A stretch of 7,942 nucleotides of DNA. It comes from an uncultured Bacilli bacterium. GTDB taxonomy: Bacteria > Bacillota_I > Bacilli_A > RF39 > UBA660. The DNA is taken from contig CALVRQ010000032.1 of the NCBI GenBank assembly GCA_944358685.1, positions 1-7,942 on the forward strand. Direction: 5' to 3'. Position 1 is the stretch's first letter. The number at the start of each line of letters is the position of its first letter. Shown one piece after another: positions 1-5,483 of the stretch. The position numbers and the translations under genes were made by a program. The notes beneath the pieces are model-generated. The model was given only the letters and a program-made list of their open reading frames with translations. It ran no database searches and was not told the origin of the DNA.

Positions 1-219
1 ATGACAATGGAAGACTGGTCAACTCGAATTGATAAATTTTTATTATCAGATGATAGAGATATATTGAAAGATGCTGGTAAAATATCACATGAAATAGCCT
101 GTGATAAAGCACTAACAGAATTTGAAAAATATAGAGTAAAACAAGATAAATTATATAAATCAGATTTTGATTTATTGTTGGAAGAAAGTAGTAAAGTGGG
201 TGATAGTAATGGCAAATGA
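1..219 (+). CDS. RhuM family (virulence RhuM/Fic-associated) protein, C-terminal end only
   Basis: These 72 residues match the C-terminal end of RhuM-family proteins as I remember them: a TMEDW segment, then DILKDAGKISHEIA, then EFEKYRVKQD and a final SDFD. Complete family members are roughly 300 or more residues, so this is almost certainly the 3' end of a gene that begins before the window. The ATG at position 1 is an internal methionine, not the true start. The biochemical role of RhuM is unsettled; it is often found in genomic islands and near restriction or toxin-type genes. The last residues after SDFDLLLEE are coded by sequence that also holds the rbgA ribosome binding site and start, and the two genes overlap by 11 nt. 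The tail may therefore be an extension produced by joining to rbgA. Confidence 0.75.
   Translation: MTMEDWSTRIDKFLLSDDRDILKDAGKISHEIACDKALTEFEKYRVKQDKLYKSDFDLLLEESSKVGDSNGK
198..203 (+). promoter_or_regulatory. Ribosome binding site of rbgA
   Basis: GGGTGA lies 5 nt before the ATG at 209. It decides the start, because the same frame is open back to 167 but the extra 14 residues are not family-like and have no comparable site. It lies inside the end of the rhuM-like gene. Confidence 0.7.
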
Positions 220-1090
220 AGAAAAAGGTTTCCAAAAGGGAAACATCAACTGGTACCCTGGTCATATGGCTAAAACCAAAAGATTAATCAAAGAAAATTT
301 AAAATATATTGATATTATCTATGAAATGGTAGATAGTCGTATGCCAAAATCATCTAAAATAATTGATATTGACGAATATACTGGTGATAAACCAAGATTA
401 ATGATTATGACCAAAGCTGATTTATGTGATAAAACTGAAACCAACAAATGGATAAAATACTATGAAAGTAAAGGCTATACCGTTATTCTTATTAATTTAG
501 AAAATAATAGTAATTTAAAGCAGATTTTAAATGCAACAGAGAAACTTTTAAAAGAAAAGTGGGAAAAAAGAGAAAAACAAGGCCTTTTAAATAGGAAAGC
601 AAGAGTATTAGTAATAGGTGTCCCAAATGTTGGAAAATCAACCTTAATAAACCATTTGGCTGGTAAAAAAGTCGCTAGTATTGGTAATAAACCAGGAATT
701 ACTAAAAGTATTGGTTGGATAAGAGTAAATGACAAAATAGAATTACTAGACACCCCAGGTATACTATGGCCAAAACTAGATCAAAGAGAAGCTTTAAATC
801 TAGCGGCCCTAACAGCTATTAAAGAAGAAACCTTACCTTTATTTGATGTTGCTTGTCATATCTTAATTACCTTAGAAAAATATTATCCTAATATCTTAAA
901 AGAAAGATATAATTTAGATTATCTAGATGAAGATATCGTCACAAGTATCGAAGAAATAGGCAAAAAAAGAGGCTGTCTAATTAAAGGTGGAAATATCGAC
1001 TATGATAAAGTAATATCATTAATAATTGGTGATGTAAAAAATGGCTATATTAAAGGGGTAACTTTTGATAGGATAGAAGAAAATGAATAA
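209..1090 (+). CDS. rbgA: Ribosome biogenesis GTPase RbgA (YlqF)
   Basis: RbgA is a circularly permuted GTPase that helps late assembly of the 50S ribosomal subunit. The 293-residue product shows the permuted motif order. WYPGHMAK is at 15-22; its His19 corresponds to the catalytic histidine of Bacillus RbgA. G4 TKAD is at 68-71, G1 GVPNVGKST at 137-145, the G2 segment PGITKS at 162-167 and G3 DTPG at 181-184. The helical RbgA C-terminal domain follows, with a GGNIDYDK segment near 260-267. Length is close to the usual 280-290. The ATG at 209 is chosen because a GGGTGA site precedes it and the protein then starts just before the family WYPGHM motif. The stop overlaps the next gene by 8 nt. 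No promoter of its own is visible, so transcription probably enters from the rhuM-like gene or from outside. Confidence 0.95.
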   Translation: MANEEKGFQKGNINWYPGHMAKTKRLIKENLKYIDIIYEMVDSRMPKSSKIIDIDEYTGDKPRLMIMTKADLCDKTETNKWIKYYESKGYTVILINLENNSNLKQILNATEKLLKEKWEKREKQGLLNRKARVLVIGVPNVGKSTLINHLAGKKVASIGNKPGITKSIGWIRVNDKIELLDTPGILWPKLDQREALNLAALTAIKEETLPLFDVACHILITLEKYYPNILKERYNLDYLDEDIVTSIEEIGKKRGCLIKGGNIDYDKVISLIIGDVKNGYIKGVTFDRIEENE

Positions 1091-1829
1091 AAGTGAAGTA
1101 CTACAAATATTACAAAAATATAATTTAGATAGCCAAAACATCATCATAATTGGCTCTGCTGCTTTAGTATTAAATGGCATTAAAGATACATGCCATGATA
1201 TTGATATTGCTGTAACAAACGAGTATAATGAAATATTACTAAAAACATTTAACTGTACCTTCGATAAAGAAATAGATAATTATAAAGTTTATTTCATAGA
1301 TAATATTATTAACTTTAGTACTCATTATTATAATGAATACAAAGGAAAAACAATTGAAAACTATTTAGTTCAAACTCCAGAAGAAGTTTTAAAATTAAAA
1401 AAAACATTAAATAGAAAAAAAGATCAAAACGATATTAAACTTATATTAAATTACTTAAACATTTTAAATATAAATTCTCTAGCCTTAGCCTATCTAGGAG
1501 ATGCCACATATGAACTGTATATCAGAAAATATTTAACAAAAAAGGGAAATTATAAAGTAAAAGACTTACAAGAAATGGCCATAAAATACGTATCAGCTAA
1601 AGCCCAAAGTAATTTTCTAGATAAAATGATAGAAGATAACTTTCTAACCAGTGAAGAATTGGAAATCGTCAAAAGAGCTAGAAATCATAAAGTTCTATCT
1701 CATCCAAAACACACTAGTATAATAACTTATAAAAAAGCCACCGGACTTGAAGCTCTATTAGGTTATTTAGAAATCAAAAATAATCAAAACAGAATAAATG
1801 AAATTATGAAATATATAGTAGGTGATTAA
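1083..1829 (+). CDS. mrnC: Nucleotidyltransferase-like domain fused to Mini-ribonuclease III
   Basis: The C-terminal ~120 residues (129-248) are Mini-III, the RNase III-like enzyme without a double-stranded-RNA-binding domain that trims 23S rRNA precursors in Bacillus. ALAYLGDATYE has catalytic Asp140, SAKAQ is at 171-175, the KRARNHK segment at 197-203, SHPKH at 206-210 and GLEALLGYL at 221-229 has catalytic Glu223. Residues 1-122 are not Mini-III. They look like a small Pol-beta-type nucleotidyltransferase: IIGSAALVLNG with Gly24-Ser25, DIDIAV with Asp39 and Asp41, and a terminal KLKKTLNRKKDQNDIKL block typical of clostridial stand-alone proteins of this kind. The join is seamless. No in-frame ATG, GTG or TTG occurs between the start and Asp140, so Mini-III cannot be made separately. 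The gene overlaps rbgA by 8 nt and uses AGGA at 1070-1073. Mini-III identity is firm; the role of the N-terminal domain is unknown. Confidence 0.9.
   Translation: MNKSEVLQILQKYNLDSQNIIIIGSAALVLNGIKDTCHDIDIAVTNEYNEILLKTFNCTFDKEIDNYKVYFIDNIINFSTHYYNEYKGKTIENYLVQTPEEVLKLKKTLNRKKDQNDIKLILNYLNILNINSLALAYLGDATYELYIRKYLTKKGNYKVKDLQEMAIKYVSAKAQSNFLDKMIEDNFLTSEELEIVKRARNHKVLSHPKHTSIITYKKATGLEALLGYLEIKNNQNRINEIMKYIVGD
1820..1825 (+). promoter_or_regulatory. Ribosome binding site of rlmB
   Basis: AGGTGA sits 5 nt before the ATG at 1831, inside the end of the mrnC fusion gene. It argues against the in-frame GTG at 1822, which is part of this site. Confidence 0.7.
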
Positions 1830-1830
1830 A

Positions 1831-2517
1831 ATGCATGTATTTGGAAAAAACGTCGCAAAAGAAATATTAAATAATCCAAAAATCGTAAATAAAATATATC
1901 TTTATGACAACTTTAACGACAAAGATATATTAAATAAAATAAAAGACAATAACATTCAAACCAAATTATTACCTAAACATGAATTAGATAAAATTGAAAA
2001 CGGAAATCATCAAGGTATTATTCTCGATATCAAAGACTATAATTATTGTTTTTTAGATAAATTATTAGACAAAAATATTATAGTCATATTAGACCACTTA
2101 GAAGATCCACATAATTTTGGAGCCATCATCAGAACCTGTGAAGCTGCCGGTATAACTAGTATAATCATACCTAAAGATAGGTCTGTCAAAGTAAATGCCA
2201 CAGTTATGAAAACCAGTGCCGGAACCTTAGAAAAAGTCAATATAGCTATGGTCAGTAATCTTACAAATGCCATCAAGACTTTAAAAGATAACGGATTTTG
2301 GATTATTGGAACTGATATGGAAGGAACTGATTACAAAAAAATAGATTATACCGGAAAAATAGCTCTTATTATCGGTAACGAGGGAAAAGGAATGAGTAGA
2401 CTAGTAGCTGAAAATTGTGACTTTATAGCCAAAATACCAATGTATGGCACGGTAAACAGTTTAAATGCTTCAGTCGCAGCTGCTTTAGTTATTTATGAGG
2501 CGGTGAGAAATAAGTGA
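1831..2517 (+). CDS. rlmB: SpoU-family rRNA 2'-O-methyltransferase (RlmB/TrmH group 3)
   Basis: This SPOUT-fold enzyme transfers a methyl group from S-adenosylmethionine to the ribose of a guanosine in rRNA. RlmB modifies G2251 in the 23S rRNA P-loop. In the 228-residue product, residues 1-70 form the small RNA-binding substrate domain (HVFGKNVAKEIL at the start, HQGIILDI at 60-67). The SpoU motifs follow: motif 1 EDPHNFGAIIRT with Asn95 and Arg101, motif 2 IIGNEGKGMS with Glu184, and motif 3 YGTVNSLNASVAAA at 205-218, which builds the knotted cofactor site. Length fits the family (about 230-250). ATG 1831 is preferred over the upstream GTG because of the AGGTGA site. It starts 1 nt after the mrnC fusion, as mrnC and rlmB are neighbours in Bacillus. 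RlmB is preferred over other SpoU members from length and context. Confidence 0.88.
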   Translation: MHVFGKNVAKEILNNPKIVNKIYLYDNFNDKDILNKIKDNNIQTKLLPKHELDKIENGNHQGIILDIKDYNYCFLDKLLDKNIIVILDHLEDPHNFGAIIRTCEAAGITSIIIPKDRSVKVNATVMKTSAGTLEKVNIAMVSNLTNAIKTLKDNGFWIIGTDMEGTDYKKIDYTGKIALIIGNEGKGMSRLVAENCDFIAKIPMYGTVNSLNASVAAALVIYEAVRNK

Positions 2518-3119
2518 AATATGATAACGCAAACGATTATGAAGTATTATCTATGGTAGCAGATAATGAAGAAGCCACCGAAACATTATTTCATAAATAT
2601 AAACCATTAATCATCGGTCTAGCAAAAAAAATATATAATACAACTCAAAATACCGGCTTTGACTTAAATGATTTAATCCAAGAAGGAATGATCGGCTTTA
2701 GTACTGCCATAAACACCTTTGATGAGAATAAAGACACAACTTTTTTTACGTATGCTAAAACCTGCATCGAAAGAAGATTAATTAGCCTTGTTAAATCAGC
2801 TAGCCGCTTTAAACACCAACTGTTAAACGAATCATATTACGTTGAAGACCTAGCCCACGATAACAAAGGATTAGAAAACTTATTAGAAGATAGTAATAGT
2901 AATCCAGAAAATAAATTAATTGATAATGAAAATGCTAAAGAACTAGTCAAAAATATTCAAAAAACTTTAACTCCATTTGAAAGTGCTGTTTTCGAACTTA
3001 AAATAAGCGGTTTTAACTACCGTGAAATTGCTGAAATTTTAGATAAAGATAATAAGTCAATTGATAATGCAATCTCCAGAATAAAAAATAAAGCCCAAAA
3101 ATTTTTAAATAATGATTGA
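2514..3119 (+). CDS. sigH: RNA polymerase sigma factor, SigH (Spo0H) type
   Basis: This sigma-70 family factor directs RNA polymerase to a specific promoter set. In Bacillus SigH drives transition-state, competence and early sporulation genes. The 201-residue product has region 2 with DLIQEGMIGFSTAI at 53-66 and the promoter-contacting FTYAKTCIERRLISLVKSAS around 78-97. SRFKHQLLNESY follows, the counterpart of the SigH RQKHIPLNSY segment. Region 4 has a helix-turn-helix around 164-198, ending KSIDNAISRIKNKA, close to the SigH KSIDNALQRVKRK ending. It is slightly shorter than Bacillus SigH (about 218). The start is GTG, its last two bases overlapping the rlmB TGA, with GGTGAG at 2502-2507; this arrangement implies translational coupling. 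Its place downstream of mrnC-rlmB matches Bacillus, but yacP is missing. Whether it serves sporulation or competence here cannot be told. Confidence 0.83.
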   Translation: MKYDNANDYEVLSMVADNEEATETLFHKYKPLIIGLAKKIYNTTQNTGFDLNDLIQEGMIGFSTAINTFDENKDTTFFTYAKTCIERRLISLVKSASRFKHQLLNESYYVEDLAHDNKGLENLLEDSNSNPENKLIDNENAKELVKNIQKTLTPFESAVFELKISGFNYREIAEILDKDNKSIDNAISRIKNKAQKFLNND

Positions 3120-3143
3120 CATTCATATAGTACATAGTTTAAT
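3116..3143 (+). promoter_or_regulatory. Candidate promoter for the DUF4234-DUF2752 pair
   Basis: A perfect -35 TTGACA (3116-3121) overlaps the sigH stop codon. A -10 TTTAAT (3138-3143, 5 of 6 to consensus) follows after 16 nt. Transcription would start near 3150, leaving almost no leader before the ribosome binding site at 3151. No terminator is seen between sigH and this site, so read-through is also likely. Confidence 0.45.
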
Positions 3144-3150
3144 TAATAGT

Positions 3151-3157
3151 GGGTGAG
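3151..3157 (+). promoter_or_regulatory. Ribosome binding site of the DUF4234 gene
   Basis: GGGTGAG lies 3 nt before the ATG at 3161, which favours that start over an in-frame GTG at 3149 that overlaps the site itself. Confidence 0.6.
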
Positions 3158-3160
3158 AGT

Positions 3161-3523
3161 ATGAGAGAAAGAGGAATTGCTACTAGTATTATTTTAACCA
3201 TTGTAACCTGCGGAATTTATGGAATTTATTGGTTTATCTGTATCACCAACGAGACAGAACAAGCCAGTGAAGATACTAGCTTATCATCAGGTGGAGTAGC
3301 ATTTTTATTAACAATTATTACCTGTGGTATTTATGGTATCTATTGGGCCTACAAAATGGGTAAATTATTAATGATAGCTAAAGAAAAAAATAATTTACGA
3401 GCTGAAGATAATTCTGTAGTATTTTTGCTTTTACAGTTAATTGGTTTTGGTATTATTAATTATGCCCTAATTCAAAATGGTTTAAATGAAATAACTAGAG
3501 CAAGACAAGGACAAAGCGCATAA
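3161..3523 (+). CDS. DUF4234-like small membrane protein with an internal repeat
   Basis: This 120-residue integral membrane protein resembles DUF4234 proteins; its function is unknown. It has three hydrophobic segments at about 9-28, 45-64 and 86-105. The first two contain nearly the same motif, LTIVTCGIYGIYW at 12-24 and LTIITCGIYGIYW at 50-62. The third has a weaker GFGIINY version. Polar loops lie between them: acidic at 30-43 and mixed-charge at 68-84 (KLLMIAKEKNNLRAED). There is no cleavable signal peptide and no visible catalytic residue. The ATG at 3161 follows a GGGTGAG site. It sits 41 nt after sigH and 12 nt before a DUF2752-like gene, so the two are probably co-transcribed. The family call comes from the repeated CGIYGIYW motif and is fairly secure; any role in membrane organisation would be speculation. 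Confidence 0.75.
   Translation: MRERGIATSIILTIVTCGIYGIYWFICITNETEQASEDTSLSSGGVAFLLTIITCGIYGIYWAYKMGKLLMIAKEKNNLRAEDNSVVFLLLQLIGFGIINYALIQNGLNEITRARQGQSA
3194..3232 (+). repeat. Internal repeat, copy 1 (DUF4234 gene)
   Basis: This codes for LTIVTCGIYGIYW. It matches copy 2 (3308-3346) at 32 of 39 bases and 12 of 13 residues by direct comparison. Most of the base differences are synonymous. Confidence 0.85.
3308..3346 (+). repeat. Internal repeat, copy 2 (DUF4234 gene)
   Basis: This codes for LTIITCGIYGIYW, the second copy of the membrane motif, 114 bases (38 codons) after copy 1. Confidence 0.85.
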
Positions 3524-3535
3524 GCTTTTTTCTTT

Positions 3536-3904
3536 ATGAAGAAGTTTTTAATTGTATTACTTTTATTAATTATATATTTATTAATCTCTAGTTACTTTCA
3601 CTTTTATATACCTTGTCCAATCAAAACAATTACAGGCTTTTATTGTCCAGGATGTGGTATTACTAGAATGTTACTTTCACTTTTAAAATTAGATTTTTAT
3701 GGAGCCTTTAGATATAATCCACTACTTTTTGTCTCACTTCCAATAGGCCTATATTTGTATATTGATTACTTAATAAGAAAAGATAAATCATTATATAAAA
3801 AAATTCCCGAAAAAGTTTGGTATGTGGTGATAGTAATTTTTATAATTTATGGTATTTTAAGAAATATTAAAGCCTTTGATTTCCTCGCACCTACTGCAAT
3901 ATAA
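3536..3904 (+). CDS. DUF2752 domain membrane protein
   Basis: This 122-residue membrane protein has the DUF2752 signature: Cys27 in IPCPIK, then FYCPGCGITR at 35-44 (Cys37, Cys40), then LKLDFYGAFRYNPL at 50-63. It has three hydrophobic segments, about 4-24, 62-80 and 95-109. The two-cysteine CPGCG motif on the outer or inner membrane face could bind a metal or form a disulfide, but no function is established for the family. The start is uncertain in one respect: no Shine-Dalgarno-like sequence precedes ATG 3536, where the upstream bases are a T-rich run. The next in-frame ATG would remove the CPGCG motif, so 3536 is kept. Translation may depend on coupling to the DUF4234 gene ending 12 nt upstream. 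DUF2752 genes often lie beside small TM2/CD225/DUF4234-type membrane genes, as here. Confidence 0.82.
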   Translation: MKKFLIVLLLLIIYLLISSYFHFYIPCPIKTITGFYCPGCGITRMLLSLLKLDFYGAFRYNPLLFVSLPIGLYLYIDYLIRKDKSLYKKIPEKVWYVVIVIFIIYGILRNIKAFDFLAPTAI

Positions 3905-3932
3905 AAAGCGAATTTCAATTATTCGCTTTTTT
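3903..3932. terminator. Bidirectional intrinsic terminator between the DUF2752 gene and murE
   Basis: The stem AAAAAGCGAAT (3903-3913) pairs with ATTCGCTTTTT (3921-3931) around a 7-nt loop. There is a T-run after it on the plus strand and an A-run before it that serves the minus strand. It overlaps the stop codons of both convergent genes, so one short hairpin ends both transcripts. Confidence 0.88.
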
Positions 3933-5289
3933 CTATATATTTAAGTATTTCTTCACTATCATCTAAATGTACTTTAGTATGACCTAAAATTTGATAATCT
4001 TCATGACCCTTACCAAGTAACAATACAATATCATCTTTTTCAATCATATCTAAAGCTTTTTTAATAGCTTCACGCCTATCTAAACAAACTTCATAATTAT
4101 CTTTCTTAACTCCTTTTAAAATATCTTTCATAATATTTTCTGGATCTTCAGTTCTTGGATTATCATTAGTAAAGATTACATAATCACTATAATTAGAAGC
4201 AATCTCACCCATAATAGGTCTTTTCATTGGATCTCTATCACCACCACAACCAACTAATGTAATAACTCTTGCTTTGGCAAGTTCTTTATAAGCTGTAACA
4301 ACCTTTAAAACTGCATCAGGTGTATGGGCATAATCGACAACCGCAAAACCATTTTTAACCTTATAAGTTTCACATCTACCTTTAGGTGCTTTTAAATCAC
4401 TAGTTTTATTAATTAACATATCAATATCAAAACCTAATTCACATAAAATACCAAACATTGTAAAATAATTATAAACATTAAATTTACTTGTCAAATTAGT
4501 AGTAACTTTATATTCGTGCCCTTTAACTTTAAATTTAATATCAGTATGGTCTGGATGAATGTCGTCACTAATAATATCATAATCCGCATTTCCAAATCCA
4601 TAAGTCTTAGTATTTTCAAATCTTTCTATAAATCTTTTACTAGCCTCATCATCTTTATTGACAAGTAAAACTCCATCTTTTTTAATGTAATCAGTAAGTA
4701 ATAATTTAGCTTTTAAATAATTTTCCATCGTTTTATGATAATCCAAATGGTCCTCAGTTAAATTAGTAAAAGCTCCAGCAACAAACTCGAGTCCTTCAAT
4801 CCTCTTTTGATCTAAAGCAAAATTACTAACCTCCATAACCACATATTCACATCCACGCTCTTTAGCTTCCTCAAGTAATTTATATGTAGTTAAAATTTCA
4901 GGTGAAGTATTTGGTAATTCTTTAAAGTAATTCTCACACATAAAACCTAAAGTTCCAATATAAGCAGCTTTTTTACCTAAAGTTAAAAGCATTTGATAAG
5001 TTAAATAAGCTGATGTTGTTTTACCATTTGTACCAGTAATTCCAATTAATTTTAAATCTTTAAAGTTATCTTTATATTCTTTAACAAGCAATCCTTGATA
5101 ATATTCCGCAGAATTTTCTACAACTGTAATCGGCACATCACATTTAACTTCTTTTTCCGCAATAACTGCAGTAGCTCCATTTTTAATCGCATCATTTATA
5201 TAATCATGGCCATCCACTGTATAACCTTTAATAGCTACGAATGTCTGACCAGGTTTAACTAATCTAGAATTAGTTTCATATTTAAACAT
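3919..5289 (-). CDS. murE: UDP-N-acetylmuramoyl-tripeptide synthetase, meso-DAP type
   Basis: MurE is a cytoplasmic ATP-dependent ligase that adds the third amino acid to UDP-MurNAc-L-Ala-D-Glu in peptidoglycan synthesis. In 456 residues it has the N-terminal SRLVKPGQTFVAIKG at 8-22 (UDP-sugar domain). The ATP loop GTNGKTT is at 86-92, with Glu153 in MEVSN, the NLTEDHLDYH block with His181, Lys195 (the carbamylated lysine position) and FNVYN at 270-274. The C-terminal domain has GR at 304-305, VDYAHTPDA at 318-326, GCGGDRD at 347-353, DNPR at 376-379 and GKGHEDYQ at 426-433. DNPR marks meso-diaminopimelate rather than lysine users. It is shorter than the usual 480-500, missing residues at the N-terminus. 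ATG 5289 is chosen over an in-frame GTG at 5298, which lies in the ribosome binding site. SN-F replaces the usual SSH after MEV. It appears monocistronic. Confidence 0.93.
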   Translation of the reverse strand: MFKYETNSRLVKPGQTFVAIKGYTVDGHDYINDAIKNGATAVIAEKEVKCDVPITVVENSAEYYQGLLVKEYKDNFKDLKLIGITGTNGKTTSAYLTYQMLLTLGKKAAYIGTLGFMCENYFKELPNTSPEILTTYKLLEEAKERGCEYVVMEVSNFALDQKRIEGLEFVAGAFTNLTEDHLDYHKTMENYLKAKLLLTDYIKKDGVLLVNKDDEASKRFIERFENTKTYGFGNADYDIISDDIHPDHTDIKFKVKGHEYKVTTNLTSKFNVYNYFTMFGILCELGFDIDMLINKTSDLKAPKGRCETYKVKNGFAVVDYAHTPDAVLKVVTAYKELAKARVITLVGCGGDRDPMKRPIMGEIASNYSDYVIFTNDNPRTEDPENIMKDILKGVKKDNYEVCLDRREAIKKALDMIEKDDIVLLLGKGHEDYQILGHTKVHLDDSEEILKYIEKSE

Positions 5290-5294
5290 TATAA

Positions 5295-5303
5295 TCACTC
5301 CCT
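5295..5303 (-). promoter_or_regulatory. Ribosome binding site of murE
   Basis: Read on the minus strand, AGGGAGTGA ends 5 nt before the ATG at 5289. It places the start there rather than at the GTG ending at 5298. Confidence 0.75.
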
Positions 5304-5310
5304 AATTTAT

Positions 5311-5340
5311 TTTATCATTTTTATTAAAACATGTGATAAA
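5311..5340. repeat. Inverted repeat in the murE leader
   Basis: TTTATCA (5311-5317) and TGATAAA (5334-5340) are perfect inverted copies separated by 16 nt. A second small pair, ATGTG (5331-5335) and CACAT (5345-5349), overlaps it. These would lie in the 5' leader of murE mRNA if the promoter at 5355-5383 is right. All-AT stems of this size can arise by chance in such AT-rich DNA. Confidence 0.3.
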
Positions 5341-5354
5341 TAACCACATATATA

Positions 5355-5383
5355 ATAATAACATTATTTATATACTTTAACAA
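5355..5383 (-). promoter_or_regulatory. Candidate murE promoter
   Basis: On the minus strand, -35 TTGTTA (5383-5378) and -10 TATTAT (5360-5355) are 17 nt apart. The start point would be near 5348, giving a leader of about 45 nt before the ribosome binding site. The region is so AT-rich that other pairings are possible. Confidence 0.4.
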
Positions 5384-5430
5384 ACATCAATAATATTAAC
5401 AAAAATATAAATTACTCAAAAAATCCTCAG

Positions 5431-5459
5431 TTGCATTTTTCTAAAAAAAATAATATAAT
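5431..5459 (+). promoter_or_regulatory. Promoter of the DUF362 gene
   Basis: -35 TTGCAT (5431-5436, 3 of 6) and a perfect -10 TATAAT (5454-5459) are 17 nt apart. The start point would be near 5466, only a few bases before the strong ribosome binding site AAGGAGG at 5469-5475. The mRNA leader would therefore be very short. Confidence 0.6.
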
Positions 5460-5483
5460 TATATTGTAAAGGAGGTTGACACA

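Noticed and set aside
167..208. Upstream extension of rbgA to the ATG at 167
   Set aside because: It would overlap the rhuM-like gene by far more, has no suitable ribosome binding site and adds residues not seen in the family.
475..753. Open reading frame of 92 codons on the minus strand
   Set aside because: It lies wholly inside rbgA over the G1-G3 motifs, has no ribosome binding site and codes for nothing recognisable. It is a shadow of the real gene.
1..1090. rhuM-like fragment as a toxin-antitoxin system with its neighbour
   Set aside because: The downstream gene is clearly the essential GTPase RbgA, and nothing in the visible part indicates a toxin or antitoxin.
2043..2276. Open reading frame of 77 codons on the minus strand
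   Set aside because: It lies inside rlmB opposite the first SpoU motif. Its hydrophobic look comes from the antisense of AT-rich codons.
5299..5483. Possible riboswitch between murE and the DUF362 gene
   Set aside because: The stretch is nearly all A and T with only short inverted repeats. No conserved riboswitch core or terminator-antiterminator pair is visible.
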